In this document: positions 8,545 through 15,284 of the stretch, one piece after another | How the letters are laid out: each line of letters starts with the position of its first letter | Numbering within the stretch: position 1 is the first letter of the stretch | NCBI GenBank assembly: GCA_964615195.1 | Contig: CAZTNG010000032.1 | Coordinates: 1-21,832 of the forward strand | Direction of reading: 5' to 3' | Source of the DNA: HGM20899 sp964615195 | Lineage (GTDB): Bacteria; Pseudomonadota; Gammaproteobacteria; Enterobacterales; Succinivibrionaceae | DNA: 21,832 nt | The notes under the pieces: generated by a model | What the model was told of the DNA's origin: nothing | Seen by the model: only the letters and a program-made list of their open reading frames with translations | Database searches by the model: none | Program-made: the position numbers and the translations under genes

Positions 8545-9384
8545 TTAATTTTCTACAATTATTTGAGTATTAGCTTTATCGACGTCTTTGTTATCAAAAA
8601 TAATTTGACCAATACTTTTAGCCTTTATAATTCCGCTTATTGGATTTTTAATACTTAGTACATCCGTAATTATATCTGCATCAACTGTAGCATATTCAAA
8701 AGCTAAATTTGTATTAATTAACTTACAATTTTTTAATACTACATTGTCCATATAGCAAAAACCTTGCTCACTTTCTATTGTGCAATTTACAAACGTAATA
8801 TTACGGGAATTCCAGCCTAAGTATTCACCTGAAATAAAAGAATCATAAACAATAACATTTTCAGCATTCCAAAAAGCATCTTTTGAAATAAGCTTTGAAT
8901 TTTTTACAACTACATTTTTAACGCCATCAAATGGGTAATTTCCAATTAAATCAAGTTTATCTATTTCAATATTTTCTGAGTTCATGCCAAAATAATCACC
9001 CTGAGCTGTAACGTCTTTTAAAATTACACCATCACAATTCCAAAGCGTTTCTTCAGCTTTTGGTATAGATACATTTTTTAATGATACACGTTTACAACGA
9101 CGAAAACCCTTAGGGGCGCCATACAGTACATCCACCACATGCACATCATTTGTATACCAAATACCAGCTCTTGCCATTTCAAATAATGTAGAATTTTTAA
9201 CTGTTACATCATGACAATACCATAATGGATATTTCCATTGAAATGATGAATCTACAATATCAAGTTTACAACTTTCCTTTAAAGGAGATTCACCATCAGC
9301 AAATATACAATTGAAAATTTGTGCATTTTTAGTCTGAAATAAAGCCCTTTCACCAATAAATCTTTGATCTGTATATGTTTGCAT
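8545..9384 (-). CDS. DUF3737 family protein (right-handed beta-helix)
   Basis: The 279-residue product matches my recollection of the DUF3737 family, whose function is not established. It is built from about a dozen short repeats of the form N-hydrophobic-x-hydrophobic-K/D-N-x-x-hydrophobic, for example VTVKNSTLF, RVSLKNVSI, GVILKDVTA, NVVVKNSKLI and NITFVNCTIE, as expected of a parallel beta-helix. Aromatic residues recur at set places (LWYC, IWYT, FWNA, LGWN). There is no signal peptide, so it is probably cytosolic. AAAGGA precedes the ATG at a slightly long spacing. A MerR-type promoter lies about 190 bases upstream, and the gene diverges from the MerR-family gene that probably controls it. 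The neighbouring PLP enzyme may be functionally linked. Confidence 0.85.
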   Translation of the reverse strand: MQTYTDQRFIGERALFQTKNAQIFNCIFADGESPLKESCKLDIVDSSFQWKYPLWYCHDVTVKNSTLFEMARAGIWYTNDVHVVDVLYGAPKGFRRCKRVSLKNVSIPKAEETLWNCDGVILKDVTAQGDYFGMNSENIEIDKLDLIGNYPFDGVKNVVVKNSKLISKDAFWNAENVIVYDSFISGEYLGWNSRNITFVNCTIESEQGFCYMDNVVLKNCKLINTNLAFEYATVDADIITDVLSIKNPISGIIKAKSIGQIIFDNKDVDKANTQIIVEN

Positions 9385-9424
9385 TATGTTAATTCCTTTC
9401 CCTTAATAGATAAAAACAGCAATA

Positions 9425-9472
9425 TTTATATAAATTTATTCTTCTTTACACACCAAAGAGAATTTATATAAA
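9425..9472. repeat. Long AT-rich inverted repeat in the DUF3737 leader
   Basis: TTTATATAAATT (9425-9436) pairs perfectly with AATTTATATAAA (9461-9472). The inner segments TTCTTT and AAAGAG can extend the stem with mismatches or a bulge. It would form a hairpin about 40 bases ahead of the DUF3737 start codon in transcripts from the 9573-9603 promoter. Neither flank has a T-run, so it is not a standard terminator. Confidence 0.55.
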
Positions 9473-9572
9473 CAAATTCAATCTCTGTATTATATAAATA
9501 TTATTAAACCTAATAATCATTAATACATAAGTAATTTATAAAAGAATACAACTTCCTATATATTATTTCAAA

Positions 9573-9603
9573 ATGATAACACTTGATAGTCACTCTAAGT
9601 CAA
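9573..9603 (-). promoter_or_regulatory. MerR-type promoter/operator of the DUF3737 gene
   Basis: On the - strand TTGACT (9598-9603) and TATCAT (9573-9578) are separated by exactly 19 bp. The dyad ACTT...AAGT (9581-9600) lies mostly in the spacer. This combination marks promoters activated by MerR-family proteins, which untwist the long spacer. The element AGAGTGACTATCA recurs with one difference in the dxs-like promoter. The leader is about 180 bases, which is long. Confidence 0.7.
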
Positions 9604-9611
9604 GCTAAACT
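9583..9611 (+). promoter_or_regulatory. Overlapping divergent promoter of the MerR-family gene
   Basis: TTGATA (9583-9588), a 17-bp spacer and TAAACT (9606-9611) lie on the + strand directly across the operator. If functional, the regulator gene would be autoregulated from the same site. The -10 box is a fair match only. Confidence 0.4.
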
Positions 9612-9642
9612 ATACAAATGATAATTTATATCGGAAATAACT

Positions 9643-10055
9643 ATGTATACAGTGAAAGATGTAGCAAAAATAATGGACGTTTCTGAACACACCATTAGAT
9701 TTTGGGCTAAAAGCGGATTATTACCTACTGTAAAAAGAGATGATAATAATGTGAGACTTTTTCCGAAGAAGATTTGGCTTGGGTTAAAATTATAAAATGC
9801 TTACGCCATGTAGGCACAGAAAATAAACAAATAAAACATTATGTCGATTTGTGCTTGCAAGGTGATAACACCATGCAAGAGCGTTATCAAATAATTTTAG
9901 ATACAAAAAATAAAGCTTTAGCAAGTCTAGAAGAGCTAAAAAAACAAATAGAAATACTAAATTACAAGGAAAGCTTTTATGGAAATTTAATAGCATCTAA
10001 GGCTACTTTTGATCCATGGAATCCGAATAATGCTAAAAAACTAAGAGAAGCTTAA
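9643..10055 (+). pseudogene. MerR-family transcriptional regulator with a one-base frameshift
   Basis: Reading starts at ATG 9643 (GGAA upstream) with a typical MerR helix-turn-helix, MYTVKDVAKIMDVSEHTIRF, then wing residues up to RLF. In this frame a stop follows at 9793-9795 after 50 residues. The expected continuation SEEDLAWVKII...LRHVGTENKQIKHYV is in the -1 frame from 9762 and runs to the stop at 10053-10055. Joined, the two parts give 137 residues, a normal MerR length with a C-terminal dimerisation helix (ERYQIILDTKNKALASLEEL). The break falls in a run of five T (9758-9762) where six would restore the frame. It may be a true mutation, a homopolymer sequencing error or, less likely, recoding. 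AdhR-like members sense electrophiles; the signal here is unknown. Confidence 0.75.
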
Positions 10056-10080
10056 AACGATATATGCGGATCTCAATTAC

Positions 10081-10110
10081 ATGAATTACCCCAAAAAGTT
10101 AGTAATTCAT
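10081..10110. repeat. Inverted repeat downstream of the MerR-family gene
   Basis: ATGAATTAC (10081-10089) pairs perfectly with GTAATTCAT (10102-10110) across 12 bases. Neither flank is T-rich, so termination of merR here is uncertain. Confidence 0.45.
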
Positions 10111-10112
10111 AA

Positions 10113-10146
10113 TAAAAAAGGCATAGCTTAATTACAAGCTATGCCT
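10113..10146 (-). terminator. Strong Rho-independent terminator of tig
   Basis: AGGCATAGCTT (10119-10129) pairs perfectly with AAGCTATGCCT (10136-10146) around a 6-base loop. The - strand ends the stem in a run of six T, then ATTATG. On the + strand there is no T-run, so it acts mainly on tig. Confidence 0.9.
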
Positions 10147-10169
10147 ACATTTACAAATCGATTCTAAAA

Positions 10170-11462
10170 TTAGTAACGGTTATTTACCAATTCAAAGAAA
10201 TTTGATTCCTTATCAGTAACCTTAGCTTTTGATAATACAAAATCAACAATCTGCTGTACAAAGCATCTTTGACTGATAGACATCATCTGCTGCTTATTAC
10301 CCTTAATTGCTTTCTTATATTCTTCTGAATTTTCATAAGCTGCACTGATAGCATCAATATACTTATCAACACGAGTTGGATCCATCTTAAGATCAAACTT
10401 AGCACAAAGCTTATCAACAATTAATGAATTCTTGATTTCAGTAGTAGCTTGAGCTGTAGCAACTTCTTCAGGCATTTCACCACGCTTATTTTGCTGAGCG
10501 CGTGATTTAACAGCTTGAGCAGTTTCCTTTAATAAGAAAGGAGGAAGCTCTACGTTACCGTAGTTTTCAAGAAGCTTAGCAAATACTTCGTTAGCATTTA
10601 CGCCTTCAACAGACATTTCAAGCTCACGTTCCATATTCTTACGAACTTCAGCCTTTAATTCATCAACTCCACCAGTTACGCCAAGCATCTTGATGAAATC
10701 TTCATTTAATTCAGGAAGTACAGGTTCAGAAACCTTATTAACCTTAGCCTTGAAAGTTACAGCTTTACCAGCTAAATCCTTATTTTGGTATTCAGCAGGG
10801 AATGTAACATTAATGTCAAACTCATCATTAGCACTATGGCCAACGATTTGGTCTTCAAAACCAGGGATCATACGATTATCACCTAGCTTAATTGCATAAC
10901 CTTTAGCAGCGCCGTGTTCAAAAGCAACACCATCGATGAAACCTTCGAAATCCACATTAACGAGATCACCCTTTGCAGCAGCTCTCTGAACTTCATTCCA
11001 CTTAACCTGCTGATTACGAAGAGTATCAATCATCTTATCTAAATCTTCGTCAGTTACCTTTGATACAACCCTAGTTACTTCAACTTCACTAAGATCCTTG
11101 TCAAAAGAAATTTCAGGATTAACTTCAACGTCTACAGTGTAAACTAAGTCGCTAGCAGAACCATTATCCTGAACATTAGAAATACGTGGATAAGAATTTG
11201 CTAAATTTTCAATCTTGGCCTGCTGTACAGATGCAAAAACACTTGAATTAATAAGAGTCTGAATCACATGTTGCTTAATTTCGTTACCATATTCTTTAAC
11301 AATACGTGCATCAGGTACGTGACCAGGACGGAAACCTGGGAAACGACGATGCTTACTGTATTCGCGAATCTGTGCCTTTTCAGCATTTTGATAATCAGCT
11401 GCTGGAATAGTTACCTTAAGCTGGCGGTTTAAACCTTCGGAAGCTTCAATAGAAACTTGCAT
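10170..11462 (-). CDS. tig: Trigger factor, ribosome-bound chaperone and prolyl isomerase
   Basis: Trigger factor binds ribosomal protein L23 at the exit tunnel and shields nascent chains. The 430-residue product has the ribosome-binding signature GFRPGHVP (43-50) in the N-terminal domain, an FKBP-type PPIase domain (about 161-245, with KGDLVNVDFEG and IPGFEDQIVG) and the helical C-terminal chaperone arms. Length is normal (E. coli 432). GAGGTG lies 5 bases before the ATG. In relatives tig is followed at once by clpP; here DUF3737, the PLP enzyme and the DXS-like gene lie between them, and tig has its own promoter and terminator. Confidence 0.98.
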   Translation of the reverse strand: MQVSIEASEGLNRQLKVTIPAADYQNAEKAQIREYSKHRRFPGFRPGHVPDARIVKEYGNEIKQHVIQTLINSSVFASVQQAKIENLANSYPRISNVQDNGSASDLVYTVDVEVNPEISFDKDLSEVEVTRVVSKVTDEDLDKMIDTLRNQQVKWNEVQRAAAKGDLVNVDFEGFIDGVAFEHGAAKGYAIKLGDNRMIPGFEDQIVGHSANDEFDINVTFPAEYQNKDLAGKAVTFKAKVNKVSEPVLPELNEDFIKMLGVTGGVDELKAEVRKNMERELEMSVEGVNANEVFAKLLENYGNVELPPFLLKETAQAVKSRAQQNKRGEMPEEVATAQATTEIKNSLIVDKLCAKFDLKMDPTRVDKYIDAISAAYENSEEYKKAIKGNKQQMMSISQRCFVQQIVDFVLSKAKVTDKESNFFELVNNRY

Positions 11463-11566
11463 TATTTCACCTCAATTAACGGATCTTCTGCTTATGCAGT
11501 CCCAAAAACAGCCAAATCATAATAATGAAACAGCACTTAAGCTTTTTCTATCACATGACCTAATTA

Positions 11567-11584
11567 ACACTGTCATAACAGTGT
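11567..11584. repeat. Stem-loop in the tig leader
   Basis: ACACTGT (11567-11573) pairs perfectly with ACAGTGT (11578-11584) over a 4-base loop. It lies in the roughly 165-base tig leader, about 105 bases ahead of the start codon. It could be an operator or an mRNA structure. Confidence 0.4.
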
Positions 11585-11632
11585 ACTTATTAATTGTTCT
11601 GGTACTGAACAACATTCTTAAAAAACTGAGGC

Positions 11633-11661
11633 ATTATAATGCCCATATTGAACCATGTAAA
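11633..11661 (-). promoter_or_regulatory. Sigma-70-type promoter of tig
   Basis: On the - strand TTTACA (11656-11661), a 17-bp spacer and a perfect TATAAT (11633-11638) form a strong promoter. The -10 box is embedded in a perfect 14-bp palindrome, GGCATTATAATGCC (11630-11643), which also presents TATAAT on the + strand. Confidence 0.7.
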
Positions 11662-11671
11662 CATTTTAAAT

Positions 11672-11710
11672 AGCATTTAAGGGTTAGTTACCCATTAAAA
11701 TGTGCTTTTT
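11672..11710 (+). terminator. Orphan terminator-like hairpin upstream of tig, possible small RNA end
   Basis: AGCATTTAAGGGT (from 11672) and ACCCATTAAAATGTGCT (to 11706) form an imperfect stem with bulges over a short loop, followed by T at 11706-11710 on the + strand. No + strand gene ends here. A + strand TATAAT at 11635-11640 lies about 65 bases before the T-run. The rest of the 11711-11948 gap is AT-rich leader of the GH84 gene, with a dyad TTGATA-10-TATCAA at 11857-11878 that could be an operator; no clear promoter was found. Confidence 0.4.
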
Positions 11711-11948
11711 AACGCAAAATCAACTTAAAAAACATAAAAATAGCTATAACTCTATTCTTATAAAGACAACCTATAAAACACAAATATATATAAACCACAA
11801 CAATTTATACAAATTTACTTGTGAATAGTGTATTTTGCACATTAATGATAGTAGGATTGATAAAGATTCTAGTATCAAAATCATTATTTAAAATTGCTCA
11901 ATGTTTACCACATAAATAAGAAATAATAATCACGGGAGATATATATAA

Positions 11949-13082
11949 ATGTTTAACAAATTTACTGCAGGAGTTATAGAAGGTTTCTTTGGTAATCCTT
12001 GGCAAAACGACATTCGATTACTATATCCTAAATGGCTTAAAGAACATGGCTACGATTTTTATATATATGCTCCTAAAAATGATGGATATCTCAGAAAGCA
12101 TTGGAAAAACACTTATACAAAACCGTGGATTAACTACCTAGCAAGATTGGCAAAAGAATGTAAGCAAAACAATATTTTTTTTGGCATTGGTTTCTCTCCT
12201 TTAGGTGCAACATCCAATATAAAGGAAGATTTACCATTACTAAAAAAACAGATAACAGAACTATATTCTTGCGTAAAACCAGATATATTAGCAATTTTAT
12301 TTGATGACCTAAAAATAGATAGAATGGATGAGGCATACAAGCAAAATGAAATACTTCATTCTGTTATAGAAATAATAAATAATTTCGATAAAAACTCAAA
12401 AAATAAAACCCAGATCATTACTTGCCCAAGTTACTATAGCATTGATCCAATACTTGAAAAAGTCTTTGGCAAAAAGCCTCTTAACTACCATAAAAATTTT
12501 ATGCAAGATCTTCCTTTAGATTTAGATATTTTTTGGACAGGATCAAAAGTAATCAGTGAACAATATTCAGTTGAAGATATTTCTCTTGCCACAGAGCTTT
12601 TAGGTAGAAAACCATTTATTTGGGATAATTATCCAGTTAATGATGGGAAAAAGGCTTCTGAACATTTATATTTAGAATCCTTTTCTGAGAGGTCAACCAT
12701 TCCAATTTATACTAGTGGCATAGCCGTAAATCCGATGAAACAACCATGTCTAAGCAAAATTCCTCTTGCTACCCTACCAATTTCACTTAAAGAAAGTACT
12801 GCTCAACAAAGAGAGCAAGCATTTATTAACTCTGTCTATGAACTATGCTCCAATGCGTTTTTAAATACTAACTGCGAAGAGAATAAGAAACTAGAATTTT
12901 CTAAAATGATAATAAATAACGCTAATTATTTTAAAACAGTAGACCAAAGTTTAATACCCCAAAATAAAATAACAGAATTACTTTCAATAATTAATGGATT
13001 ACCTAAAACAGAACTTACGAATGAATTTTCTAATTTTTTATTAGGCAAATTTGCATTTGATCCTAATTGTTTGACAGGTTAA
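11949..13082 (+). CDS. GH84 beta-N-acetylglucosaminidase, O-GlcNAcase-like, cytosolic
   Basis: GH84 enzymes remove N-acetylglucosamine by substrate-assisted catalysis that uses two adjacent aspartates. The 377-residue product begins directly with the catalytic barrel: GVIEGFFGNPW (8-18), YAPKND (40-45), the Asp pair D119-D120 in ILFDD, FWTGSKVIS (195-203) and FIWDNYPVND (223-232), all typical of the family. There is no signal peptide or membrane segment, so it should act in the cytosol, unlike the large secreted GH84 toxins and glycan-degrading enzymes. The segment after about 300 shows no domain I recognise. GGGAG lies 10 bases before the ATG. It appears to stand alone. Its substrate could be muropeptide or glycan-derived GlcNAc or a GlcNAc-modified protein; the sequence does not decide. 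Confidence 0.85.
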   Translation: MFNKFTAGVIEGFFGNPWQNDIRLLYPKWLKEHGYDFYIYAPKNDGYLRKHWKNTYTKPWINYLARLAKECKQNNIFFGIGFSPLGATSNIKEDLPLLKKQITELYSCVKPDILAILFDDLKIDRMDEAYKQNEILHSVIEIINNFDKNSKNKTQIITCPSYYSIDPILEKVFGKKPLNYHKNFMQDLPLDLDIFWTGSKVISEQYSVEDISLATELLGRKPFIWDNYPVNDGKKASEHLYLESFSERSTIPIYTSGIAVNPMKQPCLSKIPLATLPISLKESTAQQREQAFINSVYELCSNAFLNTNCEENKKLEFSKMIINNANYFKTVDQSLIPQNKITELLSIINGLPKTELTNEFSNFLLGKFAFDPNCLTG

Positions 13083-13165
13083 TAATCTGATAGATATATA
13101 ATTTTTGAATAAATTACTTCTGAAAAAAGTTGCCATTAATATTTTTTGTGTCAATAATTATAGAA

Positions 13166-13181
13166 CTAATTTTAAAATTAG
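13166..13181. repeat. Perfect 16-bp palindrome upstream of lemA
   Basis: CTAATTTTAAAATTAG is its own reverse complement. It lies 62 bases before the lemA start in a region where I could not assign a promoter. It could be an operator, though AT-rich DNA produces such palindromes by chance fairly often. Confidence 0.35.
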
Positions 13182-13243
13182 CATGTAGCTTAAGTAATAC
13201 AACAAATCTAAGCCATGCATACAGGAAGTTTAAAGGATAACTT

Positions 13244-13840
13244 ATGATTACAGTAATTGTTGGTATTGGTGGTGCTAGTATTTTATTTATTTGGTTTTTT
13301 ACTATTAAAAACCGTTTAATCGCACTTAAAGAACAGTATAAGAATGCTTTCAGTCAAATTGATGTTCAACTAAAACGTCGTTATGATTTAATACCAAATC
13401 TTGTTAATTGCGTTAAAGGCTATATGAAGCATGAAAATGAAACTTTAATTAAGGTAATTGAAGCTAGAAATGGAGCTGTGAAAGCTTTAGAACAATTCAA
13501 AAATGATTTATCAAATGAAAATGCAAGCATGGCTTTACAAAACAGCGAAAACTCTCTAAATAGTGCTATGCGTTCTTTTAATATTCAAGTAGAACAATAC
13601 CCAGATCTAAAGGCAAGTCAAAATATGGCTTCACTTCAAGAAGAGATAGCATCTACAGAAAATACAATTTCATTTGCTCGCCAAGCTTATAATGATGCTG
13701 TTACTGACTATAATATCTACCGTAAAATGTTCCCTAATTCCATAGTTTCAGGAATGTCAGCAGAACATACAAAAGATGCAAGTCTTTTACAATTTGAAGA
13801 CAGCCAAACAATAAAACAAGCACCTAATATTCAATTTTAA
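13244..13840 (+). CDS. lemA: LemA family membrane protein
   Basis: The 198-residue product has one N-terminal transmembrane segment (about 2-20, ITVIVGIGGASILFIWFF) followed by the LemA helical domain. The family signature is clear: DVQLKRRYDLIPNLVNCVKG, then SFARQAYNDAVTDYN near 150 and a conserved MFP. LemA proteins are anchored in the inner membrane with the helical domain outside; their function is poorly understood. They often sit next to TPM-domain or HtpX protease genes, but neither is present here. AAAGGA precedes the ATG, and a terminator with seven T follows. The last 30 residues are variable and probably disordered. Confidence 0.93.
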   Translation: MITVIVGIGGASILFIWFFTIKNRLIALKEQYKNAFSQIDVQLKRRYDLIPNLVNCVKGYMKHENETLIKVIEARNGAVKALEQFKNDLSNENASMALQNSENSLNSAMRSFNIQVEQYPDLKASQNMASLQEEIASTENTISFARQAYNDAVTDYNIYRKMFPNSIVSGMSAEHTKDASLLQFEDSQTIKQAPNIQF

Positions 13841-13861
13841 CTATAACTATCTAACTAATTA

Positions 13862-13902
13862 TTGCCCCTTAAGCGTTTGTAAACTTTTGGGGTGATTTTT
13901 TT
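13862..13902 (+). terminator. Terminator of lemA
   Basis: CCCC (13865-13868) pairs with GGGG (13889-13892), and AAG with CTT after a TT/TT mismatch. Seven T follow at 13896-13902. The stretch 13903-14053, to the next hairpin, shows nothing beyond a 6-bp hairpin (ATCATT/AATGAT, 13903-13917). Confidence 0.7.
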
Positions 13903-14053
13903 ATCATTAACAATGATGTTTCACATAACAATCTGTGCTTTAAATACCTTCCACAAATATATATTAAGAAACATAAATTCCTTATTAGTGCAAAATATTC
14001 TGTATCTAAATATGGAAAACAAAACATTTGAATCACTACTACAAAATACAAAT

Positions 14054-14097
14054 AAAAAGTCCTGCAGTTATCAAAAAATTAACCACAGGACTTTTTT
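14054..14097. terminator. Bidirectional terminator between lemA and motY
   Basis: AAAAAGTCCTG (14054-14064) pairs with CAGGACTTTTT (14086-14096), and GTTA/TAAC extends the stem inside a CA/CA internal loop. The stem ends in a T-run on both strands. It ends motY on the - strand and backs up the lemA terminator on the + strand. Confidence 0.85.
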
Positions 14098-14147
14098 CTC
14101 TCTTGAGCGCTTATTAATAACGCTTTTTTATTTTCAATAAAACTAAT

Positions 14148-15026
14148 TTATTGATTTATTCCTTTACCTATTTCAATTAACACTCTTCTGTTAACACCTC
14201 TTTTTACATCGGTATCATTAACAACGGCAGAATCAAGCTCACCAAAAGACACAACATTAATTTTATCTTCAGAAAAACCTTTATCAGTAAAAAACTTCTT
14301 TATAACAGCTGCTTGATCATCTGTAACCTTTTGGTTTTCATCTAACTCACCAGGACTATCAGTGTGAACAGTAATTGACACCTCAAAATATTGATTATCA
14401 CCACTTACGTATTCAGCAATCTGTTCTAAACGCTTTAATGAATATTCTGTAAGCTTTGTAGATTTATCTTCAAAATGTAACATTGTATATTTTATATCAT
14501 TAAAGCTATATGGTAATAGCTGCGCAGTGCATTTTAAAAAACTGCGATAAATCATTTTAAAATTATAAGGATTAATCATTACTTTTATATCTTGATCTTT
14601 GTAATAATTATCATCACGATAAATAAACACCGCCATGTTTCCATTTTCTAATGAGGATATAGAATGCCACGCATCTTTTCCCTTTAAATAACCAGGGAAA
14701 CCTCTATAAATTTTAGTTTCTCCTAAATTCACATCAGCAACTCCAGGTTTCCATGAAGGAGCTTCAGATCGAAAAAGCATACTTCTTACGTTTTCAAATG
14801 CATGATAAGGATTTAAAGTTAATTCAAGTTCATGCTCTTTTGAAGCTTGCATAAAATACTCAACATTACCCCATTCTGGAATGTTTTGACGTATAACGCA
14901 CATCGTCTTTGAATCTTCTAACTTCCAAACATCAATGCCTCTTGTCTGTGAAAGATAAGTAATAGCATCAGCCCCTGAGGCCATTAATAAACTTAATGAC
15001 AAAATACTGACCTTTAATGCTTTCAT
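14148..15026 (-). CDS. motY: MotY, T-ring component of the sodium-driven polar flagellar motor
   Basis: MotY forms, with MotX, the periplasmic T-ring that holds the PomA/PomB stator around the flagellar basal body. The 292-residue product starts with a signal peptide (MKALKVSILSLSLLMASGADA) and a MotY N-domain, then an OmpA-type peptidoglycan-binding domain (from about 170). Features matching Vibrio MotY are APSWKPG, LLPYSFNDI, and C43 and C166, spaced like its disulfide pair. The OmpA domain keeps HTD and the final NRR, but the usual SxxRA arginine is Q (DDQAA). I chose ATG 15026 (GGGG upstream, signal peptide at once) over an upstream in-frame GTG at 15038. It diverges from rnt, as in Vibrio. 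A FliA-type promoter lies upstream. Confidence 0.9.
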   Translation of the reverse strand: MKALKVSILSLSLLMASGADAITYLSQTRGIDVWKLEDSKTMCVIRQNIPEWGNVEYFMQASKEHELELTLNPYHAFENVRSMLFRSEAPSWKPGVADVNLGETKIYRGFPGYLKGKDAWHSISSLENGNMAVFIYRDDNYYKDQDIKVMINPYNFKMIYRSFLKCTAQLLPYSFNDIKYTMLHFEDKSTKLTEYSLKRLEQIAEYVSGDNQYFEVSITVHTDSPGELDENQKVTDDQAAVIKKFFTDKGFSEDKINVVSFGELDSAVVNDTDVKRGVNRRVLIEIGKGINQ

Positions 15027-15226
15027 TCTTAACCCCACATACTTAATTCGTCAAAAAACAGATCTAAAAAGCTTAGATAGGCAAATTATCATCTATTTTT
15101 CGGCAAAAAATAATCTTTTATAGCAATAATGCTAAATTTGTGCCAACAAATAATTAATCTACTTTATAATTTTATGTTAAACTCATAGAGTTAGCTGAAG
15201 ATAATTTATTTTCGCTATATATAGGT

Positions 15227-15253
15227 TTATCGGCAATTTTGCCAAATCCTTAA
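15227..15253 (-). promoter_or_regulatory. Candidate FliA (sigma-28) promoter of motY
   Basis: The - strand carries a perfect sigma-28 -10 box, GCCGATAA (15227-15234), with TTAAGGAT (15246-15253; 5 of 8 to TAAAGTTT) at the standard 11-base spacing. It faces motY, with a long leader of about 190 bases. It lies in the motY-rnt intergenic region, so rnt transcription crosses it. Confidence 0.55.
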
Positions 15254-15284
15254 TATTTTAATTTTATCATAAGACTATTTATAA

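Noticed and set aside
9756..9764. Programmed -1 frameshifting in the MerR-family gene
   Set aside because: The zero-frame codons are CTT TTT; only one tRNA could re-pair after slipping and no downstream stem was found, so mutation or sequencing error is more likely.
9790..9996. Antisense open frame opposite the MerR-family gene
   Set aside because: Shadow of the coding strand with no ribosome-binding site; other antisense frames inside lon, tig, rnt, metG and the GH84 gene were rejected for the same reason.
9774..10055. Independent 93-codon gene starting at TTG 9774
   Set aside because: It is the in-phase remainder of the MerR-family protein, whose helix-turn-helix is encoded just upstream in the other frame.
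13892..14140. 82-codon open frame on the + strand between lemA and motY
   Set aside because: It starts inside the lemA terminator, runs through the bidirectional terminator and has no ribosome-binding site or recognisable protein features.
15027..15038. GTG start of motY four codons upstream
   Set aside because: The ATG at 15026 has GGGG at a suitable distance and gives a signal peptide starting with MK.
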